The notes under the pieces were generated by a model. It was given only the letters and a program-made list of their open reading frames with translations. It was not told where the DNA came from and ran no database searches. From contig RCNN01000336.1 in the NCBI GenBank assembly GCA_003667245.1, forward strand, positions 1 to 37,673: 37,673 bases of DNA, read 5' to 3'. The translations under genes and the position numbers were made by a program. Shown piece by piece: positions 1 to 11,111 of the stretch (position 1 is its first letter; each line of letters starts with the position of its first letter). The DNA comes from Heterostelium multicystogenum. Lineage: Eukaryota; Evosea; Eumycetozoa; Acytosteliales; Acytosteliaceae.

Positions 1-220
1 AAAACCAAAAAAATTAAATTTAATTAATTTTGAAAACTGAGGATGTGGTGTTAGTAGTAGTAGTAAAATCATCTCACTTTAAATCCACTATTTCTTGCGA
101 AAAATTCATTGAATAATGAGTGAGTGTGACTGACAATCCAATCTTCTAGATGACACCTGGAAACAGCTAGCTGTTGAGTCATCTATGATGGAGATAAGGG
201 AGGATGGATGGATATTTTTA
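1..220. other. 3' flank / spacer at left edge
   Basis: AT-rich sequence downstream of the minus-strand WY-repeat gene. I see no gene, RNA or repeat here that I can support. Confidence 0.5.
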
Positions 221-2136
221 TTACTTGTTGTTGCTGTCGGTGTCTGGAGTATCAGGATCTTTGTCTTTATCGTTATCCAATGAGGCTATCGTTATCTATC
301 GTTGTTATTATTATTATCTATATCTTGATTGGATGGATAAGATTGGAATTTTCTTTTTGTCCCATGGATGCTCTGGATAAACAAATTTTAAAAGTTTAAA
401 TAATGAGTTGTACTGAGGATAAAGCTTTTTGAACAACTGGAATTGTAAAGTCGTCATATTATACCAATCATCTAGTTTTGTCACTCCAATTAGCTTGCCA
501 AAGTATTCGATGTCATTGGGTTCTCATTTCCATTTTGTATTTTAGATTCTTGATGGGAAGATGTTGAAATTTTAGATAGATCCCATTTGTGTTTGGCTGG
601 ATTGCCTTCGGCTTTGTCTCTTTTCATGCAAAAGTTGTAGATATTCGTGGGCAAACATAGTTCAGAAGCAAATAGCCGTGGCTCGATGACAGTAGAGGGA
701 AGGGAGTACCAATCCTCCGGGGTCTGAAGGTCGAATTCCTGAGAGAAACCACTCCCAATAGTCCTCCAGATACTGTTCCATTCTGTACCATTTATCAAAG
801 TGTGTAAAGATCCATGGCTTCAGCTCAAGCTCTGGGAGCAGATTGATCATTTCCTTAAAAATACATATTTTGGTCGACTTGAAGTTTTCCACATCCTCCA
901 GACACTCCCATGATCTCACGTGTTTCCTCTGCCGCAGGGTCAAAGTCGTAGAGCGAAAAGCTGTCGTCTTTCAGCATATCGTCGAGCAACTCTGACAGTC
1001 GCTTGCGCATCAAGCCTATATTGATCTGAAGGAAAGATGCATCTTCTTGCGGTCAAATACTATGTTCTCTTCAGATGGATTTCCATTTGATTCGTATTTA
1101 TAGACGCTGTTGAGACAGTGGATAATATCGTTTCTGTAGATCTTGCCTCAGTATTTTCGGAATGGAGAGATCATAATTGCATGGACGTAAGGCACATAGT
1201 ACCAGTTGTATGGGTCCGATGAGTCGAGTCCCGCCTTCTCCATGACTTGGTCAGCCAGCATCCGTTGGGTGGGCTCTATGTGTCCAGAAATGCGACTGGC
1301 TAAAATGCAAACTTCTCCACTTGCCATGGATGATTCGGGTAGTTGTTCATGATACACAAAGCCACCGAATATTGATTTTGCTTTAATAGTCCTGCACCAC
1401 CGAGATTAAATAACGGCGTCCATGGTCAACCTGTACCAATCTTCTATTTCATAGTAATCCTGTTTACTAAACGAACAATGATCAATGTTAGTTGGCTCAC
1501 TGAGTGCACTCAGAAATCGATGGTTTTCTACGACTCACTCAAAGACATATTCCAAGAACTCACAGCTGGTCCTCTCTTGTCCAACGAGATGGATCGGATG
1601 GTTGTGGGCAATTTCAGTTTCTCAATGAGACTCGATGTTTCTTTGATGATGGTTTTAAGTTTCTTTCTGTCTTTGCTGATTGGATTGATCAATCTATTTC
1701 CTTGGAATCTTTTGTGGCTGCAGCTTCAAAAGTCTATATCATCGTTGTCTTTATATTTTAGTGGTATCATTATCATCATCGTTATCTACAGTCGAATCAT
1801 CGTTCAAATCAATGAATTCATCTTCATATTCATCAAACTCGTCCATTCTTCTAGGTTTTCTCGACATCTTCTTTGGCTTTTCAATCGTTGTTGAAGCTGA
1901 TTTGGTGCTATATGACAGAGACAGCATTGACAAGCCGATATTGTTGCCACAACTGTGACTATTTAGCAATCTGTTTTGACATAGTTTGACCTGTTATTCT
2001 GTTGACAAAGACGCGTTGAGGAACCCAAACTACAACCTATTTTTAAACAGGGAGAGTTTAGAGTAGCTGCTTCGATGATCCGACCAAGATTGCTGTTTAT
2101 ATTGCTGCGATAGTATTGTATTGTTGATCTTAGCAT
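221..2136 (-). CDS. WY/YP-H-W repeat protein, uncharacterised, frameshifted
   Basis: Minus-strand gene assembled from several frames. At least four degenerate repeats of 45-60 residues can be read. Each starts with a DWY or NWY signature; the clearer ones end in a YPxHxW-like signature. Examples are EDWYRLTMDAV, then GGAGLLKQNQY and NYPNHPWQVEKF (about 1430-1310); EDWYSLPSTVI then KHKWDLSKI (about 730-550); and LDDWYNMTTLQF then FVYPEHPWDKKK (about 480-350). I recall this WY...GG.gLL...YP.h.W...F pattern from tandem-repeat proteins of amoebae, algae and other protists with no assigned function. The likely ATG at 2136 opens an Arg- and Ser-rich N-terminus that could be a mitochondrial presequence (inference). 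An acidic Asp/Glu stretch lies near 1760-1860. The C-terminus is an Asp/Lys/Pro-rich tail ending in TAA at 221-223. At least six frame changes are needed. Start and exact exons are uncertain. Confidence 0.55.
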
Positions 2137-2301
2137 GCTTTCATCAATCTTATAACTCTGCAATCGATAGATCTATCTATTGCTATCACAAATATCAACT
2201 ACAGGACAAGATTAGTAAAAAATTTGAAATTAATAATAAAGATGATGTACGAATTGCGCGCAAATTATTTGGAAACAAAATGTATTAAACCGTTTACATT
2301 T

Positions 2302-5300
2302 TTATTTAGTTGTTCTTCTTTTCTTGGGTGGTGTCTTATCGTTTGATGCCTTCTTATTGGTCACTACCTGTGTATCTAACTTCACCTTCGTCATTGTGAT
2401 CATCATCACAACCACATGGTTGTCTCGCGTTTTTGTATTTTTATCCTTTCTTTTCGAGGATTTTTCTCTCTGTGTTGTCGTAGTCGTAGTTTGGTGGTAG
2501 TGGTCTGTTTATTTGTTTGACTGGCATCTAAATCAATGTCCTTGGCCCAGTAGACGATATATCATTATCTAAATCAATATCATCGTTTGCAACTGATACA
2601 GGCTGAGCTTCCTCTCCAAAGTCAAAGTCATCAAACTCATATCGTCGGTCTTGGTTTTCTTTGGATTGGATTTGGTGACACTGTCTTTTTCTTCTTTACA
2701 GGCGTACCTCTATACTTCTTGCTCTTGTTACTAGAAGCACTGCTATTACTAATATTTACAATGGGTTGTGGTTGTTGTCCAGTTTTCTGGGCAATTAGAC
2801 GTTCGATTGCTTCGGACAATCTTTTGCTCTTGAATTTGGTCGGCAGTGGATAGACTACTAACGAGGAGCTGTCAGATGTGCTCGATGGCGCGGCAGAGTT
2901 AATCAACTTGAGAATCGGGAGCAGTATATTATCAACCTTTAGCTTGTCCCAACCAAACTTGTCGCGAGTCAGTTTTTCGAAGTAAGTCGAGATCGGGAAA
3001 CACTCCAAGTGAACTTTTCCTTTGAGCTTTTGACATCTGGACTGTTTGAAATGCCATCCTTACTTGGTCGGACGGAAACGAGTCTGGGAGTTTTGACATT
3101 CTTTAGCAATGATTTCAGCCTGTGCCTCACTTCATTCAGTGGATCCGAATCATCGTCACCTTGCTTGGCTGTGTTGCGTTGTCGTATGAATCTGGCAAAC
3201 TCTTCCAGGGTATCAAACTCGCTGATAATCTCCATTGCATTCACCACACCATATTACCTTTAATACCAGAGCTGTAATCGCAGCCAAGGAGCAGTGCCAA
3301 ATTGACGACGATCATCGTGATTGACACCAATCTTCTTTTCAATGTCTGACATCTTATACTTCTCAGGTCGCTGGAACAGATGCCGGTAAGACAACCATGT
3401 TCACAACCCGCTTTTCCAAAGAGAAGGGTATCACTGTCTCTGTGACGATGCCATCTGCCAGTCCAAGAGATACTAATTCAGCACACTGTGCCTCGGCTTC
3501 GGTTGGGGCAGTGATAAATGGAAATACCAAATAACGATATCAAATCATGACACTCTCTCAGGATTTCATCATCGTCGATGGTCTTGATGCTTCTGATTTG
3601 CTGTGTTATCCTCTGTGAGGTACCGATCTTTCTCAAGCTCCAACTCTCTGCTGAGAGTATCCGCCTCCTTTGAAGTGAAGTACTCAAAGATGGGCCTATT
3701 CCTACTATTTCTCGCTGCTTCGTCTTCCTCCAGTTTCTTCAATCTCTCCTCTTCTTTGAAGTTCTCAGCTCCAAATGATTAAATACAGGAGCATTGATAA
3801 CAACACCATCATCTCTAATTGATAACACCACTCTTGTGATGATACCACATCTCTATATACATCTAACATCTACATTTACGTCTACAGTTTTTATCAAAGG
3901 GTTACATCAACATCGTCCCTACTTTCATTGATTGAGTTATTCTGGATATCAGCATCAACATCAACTGCACTATCAACTGAATCATCGATATATCTTCTAA
4001 ACCATCAAACTTGTCATTACTCTTTCTTGTGTGCGGTTTATATGCTCGTCTATATCATCGTCTTGAACAATATCTCTACTGCTTTCATTATTGGGACCGT
4101 TGTTATTATTATTCTTGACTTTATCAATTGCATTATCAATGTCTATTGATTGAATGTGATCGGATATATGGTAGTCTTTTGGTTCATAGCGAGATGTTGT
4201 TGTTGTTGTGGTCGTCGAAGATAAAAGTGTTGTTGTAGGAGTTTCAGTGTTTGGTTTATCTTGTTGTTGACCATTCAGTATCTTGAAAGAGGATTTAACA
4301 GTTGAAATTGTTGGTGCTTTAGATGAAGCTGGAGTTGATTTTCGTGGCTTTTCTTGAGCCAAATGGACCGACATTGTCAATATCCGCTATTCTCTGATTG
4401 AAATCTGGAATATCCTCATCATCATTGTTGGTGTCATTGTTGGTATTAAAATCTAAATCACCATCATCGTCGTCGTCTTTGAGACTATTGTTGCTGACTT
4501 CATTGTTGCTCTGATTATTATTAAAAATCAATGTCACCATCATCATCATCTTCTTCTTCCTCTTCCCCTATTTCCTCTCCATCCTCCTCTTCTGACTGAT
4601 TGCTAAATCTGATGTTCTGATTGTTCTTCTTGGCTGATCCAAACAATTCATCTAAGAGATTTCTCTTTGTGCTTTCTGTCTCAACTATATCGTCATCATA
4701 ATACACACTTGCATTAGTTGAGCTGATGCTGCCACCTGCTGCAATACCAAACATTGATTTTTAGAAGCTGATACCGGTGAAGTTGATAGCTTTGATGGCG
4801 AAGATCCAGTGGGAGATGTTGTCGGCGGTGTAGAGGTTTCAGACATAGAGGAAGTAGGCGAAGTTGAAGCCATACTTGTATTTTTTTGCTTTAGGTTCCA
4901 AGAATGTCTTTCTATTGATCATTGATTCTAGCTTTGAATATACTTCAGACCTCTTACTGCTGTTTGAGCCAAAAAGAACTGTTGCTGTCCAAATTACTAC
5001 TGCTTATCTGGTTCAAAATACTTGTTATCGACTGCTGCTGTTGTTGTCGTTTGCCTTCACTTGGCGATGCCTTCTTTGAACTTGGCGATGTATAGTCACC
5101 ACTTGATATTCTATCACTCAGCGAAGAAGACGATGATTTGAGCGGTGTAGAGAATGGAGTGCTTGCCGCCGATGTATTTAGAATAGACGAGCTACTACTT
5201 TTCACAGGAGTAGGTGTTTTATGCAGCATAAAGACGGTATCGCCATCCGTATTATATCCCTTCACCTCCGACTGCATGTGTTCTCTTACTTCATTGATCT

Positions 5301-6384
5301 TTCTCGTCAGTTTACCTTTTTCCAGCAAGCTTCCAACCTGGTGCTTTGAGAAATCGACCGGTGTCTGTAGTCAACATATTAGTTAGTAAGCTCATAACAG
5401 AGTCAGCTTAAGACAACCTGCCATACCTTCGGCGGAGTAAGCAATGATATTTTATCTTGCAATCTCTTCTCCTGTTTCATTTGACTGAGTACCTCAATTT
5501 GGATATCTTGTGGCAACTGACTGAAGACCTGCTCGTCAATCTCCTCAGAACTAAAGTTATGCAGAAACTGCGTATCATATTCGCCAACGAACACCTCACC
5601 ATCTTTCGTCATCATCTTCTATCATAAACACATTATTATTATTATTATTTGAGTTGTTGTTATTGTTGTTGTTGTTGTTGTTGCTTGTTGTTATCATCAT
5701 CATCAGCACTGTTACTAATACCAGAGAATAGCTTATCAATAACATCCTTTGATGGTAGCTTTTGAAAGCTTATATGATCATCAACGTTGTATTCCAAGAC
5801 CTCAAGATCATCATCGACCTCCTCCTCCTTATCGAAATCGTATGTACTGCTTACCGACATCTAATCCAGGTCGTTGAAGAGGCGATCGAACTGCGACTCA
5901 TCTATGGCTCCTTTTGATTTCTCAATCTGAGCTTTGATTGTATTAAGCAGGACCAACTTCCTCTGATTCTTCTCAGCCAGCGCCATTGAATTCTCTCTTC
6001 GCTTTCTTCTCTCATTCTAGAATAGTTGCAACCGATGCATTGTTAGTTTAAGTTAGTATCTAATTCATCAAGTCACAATAACACCATAACTATCAATAAT
6101 AAAAATAATGATCATTACAATCGTCCTTTGCTTTAGATATGGTATGCTACCGTCAAACACAAAGATTGGCTTTATTCTGAACTGCAACAGCTTGCAGATC
6201 CTCCAGAAGAAACCCAAAAAGATGAGCATTCTCTGCCGGGTCACCACGACTATCTTTAAATGCTCTGAGGAACGAGTGAATCCAAATAGATGCATCAATC
6301 GCCAGTGTCAGACCCTCCAGGTCTTTTAAATCGACATAGGTTTCCAGACGGTTGAACCAACTCCCATAGCTTTGGAACACCCAT
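2302..6384 (-). CDS. XPG/RAD2 (ERCC5) structure-specific DNA endonuclease, many frameshifts
   Basis: Family role: 3' incision in nucleotide excision repair, in the nucleus. The N-terminus [14 protein letters not shown] starts at 6384. The XPG N-domain continues as [18 protein letters not shown] and [16 protein letters not shown], keeping the catalytic Asp residues. A long acidic, Ser/Gln/Asn-rich spacer (about 5870-3700) separates it from the I-domain, as is typical of XPG rather than FEN1. The I-domain reads LISLFGI, then [12 protein letters not shown] near 3500, then SDTLLFG and [15 protein letters not shown] (3440-3260). The C-terminus ends with a basic tract [10 protein letters not shown] and TAA at 2302-2304, a likely nuclear signal. 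Two introns are clear: 6017-6118 and 5365-5426, both with TACTAAC. Many single-base frame changes occur (for example A5 at 6216-6220, TTT at 6341-6343, AAA at 3522-3524, a missing base near 3440) and an in-frame TAG at about 5871. Corrected length is about 1300 residues, slightly above human XPG. Family assignment is sure; intactness is not. Confidence 0.88.
5365..5426 (-). other. XPG intron 2
   Basis: A 62-nt intron starting GTATGG and ending GACTACAG, with TACTAAC inside. It joins LLTPPK to [11 protein letters not shown] in the spacer region. Confidence 0.75.
5653..5691 (-). repeat. CAA/CAG trinucleotide tract in the XPG spacer
   Basis: Imperfect (GTT)n on the plus strand, encoding Gln (or Asn in the neighbouring frame) on the minus strand. 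Such tracts are common in dictyostelid proteins and are a natural place for frame slippage. Confidence 0.8.
6017..6118 (-). other. XPG intron 1
   Basis: Starts GTAATG after the QRTI codons and ends CTATTCTAG before [10 protein letters not shown]. It contains TACTAAC and a second ACTAAC. Removing it joins the N-domain with the basic segment that follows it in the family. Confidence 0.8.
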
Positions 6385-6665
6385 TTCTGAAGTGTTTCTA
6401 TTATAAAATAAACCAAATCAGCTAGCTGTGCTCTAGGGTCTGAGCCGATCCAATCAGAACAATTTAGTCAAAATATAAATTATATATATATCTATTATTG
6501 ATCTATGATCATTAATATATTATTTAATAAACTTGTATCACATGACTTTTATTATTCTTGGAAATTTTTGCAGTTTCATCGTACACTATGATCACTTTCT
6601 GCAAATTGGAAAGCTTATTATGGATGGTATTTTATTTTATATCGAAATTAACTTTGAATAGGACT

Positions 6666-8099
6666 TTAGGGTTTGGAACGTAAAGAGTCAGATGGTTGTG
6701 GTTCATTTAGGAACTTGAATTCTACAATTGAAATAAAGGAGATCATTGTTGTTTTAAGCATGATTTTGGCAAGTCTGATACCTAAGCACTTTCGAGTACC
6801 AAATCCAAAGCTTAGTTCACTAATGACTCTGGACTCATTTGGCTCCTCAATGAATCTCTCTGGAATAAACTTGTTTGGCTCCTTAAAATTAACTGGATTT
6901 CTAAGTGGATCATATATTGGGCAAGTAACAAAAGTCTAAACATTTATAGACAACTTTAGTCATTCATTGCTTAAGATGTCTTTAAAATAACAACTTACAC
7001 CTTGTGGTATTCTATAACCCTAATATTCTATCATGTTCCATGGCAACTCTTGGAATTAACCAAGGGTAGGGTGGAAACAATCGTATGACTTCTCTTAGCA
7101 CCAAAATCAAGATACACCATTTCACGAAGATCTTGAAGGTCGAAGTTAGTGGAGTTATGTCCATTTTTTTAAATACATATTCCATTTCTTCTCGTAGTTT
7201 TCCTTTGCACTTCCCGGTTGCATCATTAAAATATACAATACATTCTGCCAATATAGTAATTGGTGCAGTAACCGATGAAGAATTAACTAAATAACTATGT
7301 TTGAATCTAAATGATTATATTAATATCATATCTGTATTATTTCTCTAATAAACTATTTACCTCCTCAATAGTCAAACCTTCTCTATCTTTGGAACTTTCC
7401 TCTGCTAAAAAAGTTTACAAGAGATTCTTCTATCTCCCCATTGTACTTTACACTATCTGGATTCACAATATTGTAATAAGATTTCATTGCCAACATCTGG
7501 AAGTATCTTCTCTTTTGTTTCATATCCTAGATGGAAAAAATATAATTAGAAAACACAATAGATATTCTCTATACTAATGGCTGCTATATTACCTTATATT
7601 TAATTGAAATAAGCACTTGGAATATTTATAGAAAAGGCATTAGATAATGTACAAAACTAAGTCTCTTATTTAAAGAAGAAAAAAGTTGGCCTCAAGACAC
7701 TCAAGAGCTTCTGGTTTCACTTCCCAAATAGGTCCTTGCCAAAACATGACAACATATACTGAATTATATGGTTAGTTTTGTTGAAAATATTAATATTACA
7801 TCGATATAACTTACTTGTTTTACTGATCTACTTAATTTAAAAATACAATCTTTGTTAGTTCTTAGATAAGATACGAAATCCAACGATTCATTTCTGATGA
7901 CTGGTAGGATTCTGCCTAGATATTTCATCATTCGGAGACATCCAGAAAACACTCGGAAAACCCGCTTCATTTGACCACCCTCTTTCGTGGATGATTGGAC
8001 ATTTTCCATAGGTCCAGAACCGACCATAAATTGAGCCTCTGATCTCTAAAAACATCTTTATTGCATCAAAGTCGGTAATCTCTACCATGGGCTTGAATG
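6666..8099 (-). CDS. Cytochrome P450, 5'-truncated and frameshifted (gene or pseudogene)
   Basis: Heme-thiolate monooxygenase family; the substrate cannot be told. Visible in order on the minus strand: PMVEITDFDAIKMF (beta1 region, about 8085), a helix C-D stretch RRVF-like then GRILPVIRNESLDFVSYLR (about 7930-7860), LAEESSKDREGLTIEE (about 7390), the helix-K motif LREVIRLFPPYPWLIPR with ExxR (about 7090), PIYDPLRNPVNFKEPNKFIP (about 6920), PERF, and the heme loop FGFGTRKCLG with the Cys ligand (about 6800). It ends SLRSKP-TAA at 6666-6668. Introns are likely at about 7754-7812 (GTAAGT...ACTAAC...TTCAG) and near 7000-6950. The membrane anchor and Pro-rich hinge expected before the first segment are not visible; the sequence runs into the neighbouring gene instead. 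Several frame changes are needed. A decayed copy is as likely as a mis-sequenced gene. Confidence 0.75.
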
Positions 8100-8100
8100 C

Positions 8101-9262
8101 AAACCATTATATCTAATTCCTTGTCGGGTTGACAGCATTTGCTCTTTGTTCTGACTTCTTGAAAGTCTGGATAATGAGTTTCGCATTGATGTGATGTAGA
8201 TATTAGATTTCTCTTTACATTGTTGACTCTCGATTTGAGCTTGGTGCTTTCAGAAATGTCCAGAGGATTTGAAGAGGCGTAAAGAATAGATGATTTCTTG
8301 AAAATCTTTGTAATGTCAGGTGAACGAGTGACTGGTGTTAAAACCGGTGAAGTAATGGGCGATGGATATGGAGTCTTTGTTCTTCTAATAGGTTTTGGTG
8401 AGTTGTTTTTTTCAGCAATGCTAGTTTTATTCTATCACTAGTCTTCGTTAAGATGGATTTATTCTCATGAGGAATTGCTCCAAATTTTTTTCCTAGGTCC
8501 CATTTCTCTAGTCTCCAAAGCTGTACCATTGTAATTCTTACTAGAACTAGCTGCATCTTTTCATCATCTGAATCTTCTTCACACTGAAAGATTATACCTT
8601 GGGATATCAAGATTACTTTGGATTGAGCATACTTTGGTCTAATATCAACTTTAGCCAGTGGCTCTGGTGAAAGGAATTCTCTTTTCATGTGAGGGCAAGT
8701 ATAATTCTTTTTTTGGTGATTGTAGAATTGTATTGTTATTAGATTGATTAGAATCACCTCCAATTTGTGTGTGCCATTATTGATTTAATTGTATTGAGCT
8801 TCTCAACTGTTGCTATCAGACTCATCGCTTAGACTGAACCTTGGTATATGGGGAGCATGCACTTTGGGTTTAGATTTTGGACGAATTTCTGGTGAATTGA
8901 ACATCGAAACTGCGACTCCATGGTGTATTGGATTACTATTTACAAAGGAACAAACATTTGGTATTGATCCATTTACATAAGGTTTCCAAGATGGAGAACT
9001 TAGGTGTTGTATCTACATCTAACGGTTTCTCCCACAGATTTTCCAGATAATACTCCAATGGATTGACTCCATTCATAATACCCTTTACAGGATTCAAAAC
9101 TTTCTTACTTTTAAATATACAAATAACTAGATTTTTTAAATCAATTAGAAATCTTTAATCAATTCACCTTTCAACTACCTATCTTAATCCAAAACCTACT
9201 TTTAGAAACAGATATAAAATAAATAATATTAAACAATAATAAACTATTCTTTCAAACAACAT
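8101..9262 (-). CDS. Unrecognised Ser/Thr-Pro-rich protein with hydrophobic N-terminus, frameshifted
   Basis: Not recognised. A candidate ATG at 9262 opens MLFERIVYYCLILFILYLFL, a single strongly hydrophobic segment like a signal anchor. A probable intron follows, then KGIMNGVNPLEYYLENLWEK (about 9080). After that comes a low-complexity basic region rich in Ser-Pro and Thr-Pro pairs, such as KPIRRTKTPYPSPITSPV and LTPVTRSPDITKIF (about 8390-8300). IPRFSLSDESDSNS lies near 8830. At least three frame changes are needed. The 3' end is unclear: one frame runs to 8066, overlapping the first visible P450 segment. Many proline-directed kinase sites are possible. The anchor could instead belong to the P450, which lacks one, but the intervening kilobase does not look like P450. 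Boundaries are provisional. Confidence 0.4.
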
Positions 9263-11111
9263 CGTATTTTGAATTTTATTTCCTAATATCTAACTTTTTA
9301 ATATTAACATAAATAATTCATTATATATATATAAATATATATTTATACCATTAAAGACTGTAATAATAAATATTTATGATATGTTTCAAAGTGTATATTC
9401 ATTTCTTTTTTCAAACAAAGCCAACCTTATTTTAATAAATTCGGATAAAAAAAACATGGTAGAGATCTATGAAGTTTTGAAATAATTATATTTCGTCCAA
9501 ATAAAACTACAATTTGGTGCAATTCAATATTTTACTATAATAAGTTAAAATGGATTAGATGCCAAGCACTTCAATTAATGATTTATTAACTAAATACTAT
9601 TAAATAGTTCCAAAGGACATGCTAGATTTTGTTCAATGAAATTTCATATGAAAATAAATAATTAATCGAATTCATATCGTATTTTAATCATCAATCATTA
9701 ATTTAAATATCTGTATGAAGATAATTTTAATGTTAAACAATTATTTTTTGGTGACATTCCTTCAAAAAATAGAATGAAAAGTAATTTCTTGGTTTTATAA
9801 CAAAAATTTCTCAAAAAAAATGATAACCTTTTTGAAATTAACAACAGCAGAGTGAGTAAAGTGCAAAACTAAACATAATATATTGTTTTAATTTATTCTT
9901 AACTGTATATAATTTAGTTATCTTTATATCATATGATAAGCTATATTTAAATTATACTTAATAAATTTATTAAAAGGTAATATAAATTAAGTTTCTAATA
10001 ATTAAAACTGTAATCAAAAAAGTAAAAAACAACAACAAACCAATATAATTTTAATTATTTTCGCAAACTTGAAGCAAAGAGCAAAGAGGACTGTTTTAAA
10101 CAACACAACAAACAGTGGAGCCACTTTAAATTAATTAAAAAAACAATTTAAACAAAAAATTAAAATCATTAACCAACAGAAAGCAGTACTTTTTTCTTTT
10201 AAAATTATTAGTTGTAGTGTAATAATTTATTGTAGGTGTAAAACATATAAGATTTGTATTCAATTTTAGCTATTGAATAATTAGTAATATCAATTCACCA
10301 GTAACAACCACATACATATATTTGTTTGTTATTTTGTTTCACTTTTGCTTTGTTTTGCCTATTTAGATAATTAGCATTATGAACAACAATAACTAACAAA
10401 CAATAACAATAACAATAACTTCGACATTGACATCAGCATTAGCATTAAAATCGCATCAGCTAACAACACATAATATTTGCGACAACTATATTTAAAATAT
10501 ACACTCATATTTATTCATGAATTTATATGATTATTATTTAACATTATTAATAAATTATATTAAATTAAATTGAAATACTTTAAAGTATTATTCCTTAGCA
10601 CACCCAACTCAATCGATATACCACACTATAACATTCAAGTCATCTTCAATAACACATCCAGTCAGTCAGTTTGTTTTTACTTGCAATAACTACAATATTA
10701 TTAAGCATAATAACTTTAAATTGTTTAAATTTAAATATTTGATGAAGTGGATAATAAATAATACATTCAAACATAGGATTAACTAAAAGTTTATTTCATT
10801 GAAAATATAGGAATTAGTCTTAAAGTAGAGTATGATTATTCAAGTTGGTGATAAATTACATATTTTATTATTATTCGGTCATCGTAAACATATTATTATT
10901 TAGATTTTCTAATATATACTTATTATTATTATTACTATAACTATTTGATTATTAGAGTATTTTTTCTTATATATAAAAACTAGAGATTTTAACTATATTT
11001 ATATATTTTAATAAATTTATATAGAAATTATTAATATATTAATATAATATATCTTTATATAATATATCATTCATATCATTTCTATATATATCAAAGTTAA
11101 ATTTATATAAA
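9263..11111. other. 1.8 kb AT-rich spacer between divergent genes
   Basis: Very AT-rich, with long A and T runs and alternating TA near 9320-9350. I find no open frame with protein-like composition and no RNA gene. It presumably holds the promoters of the minus-strand gene ending at 9262 and of the GTPase starting at 11112. Confidence 0.6.

Noticed and set aside
2302..6384. Insertional RNA editing, as in slime-mould mitochondria, to explain XPG frame breaks.
   Set aside because: The breaks are mainly extra bases in the DNA at homopolymers, not missing bases of one kind, and the gene is nuclear with spliceosomal introns.
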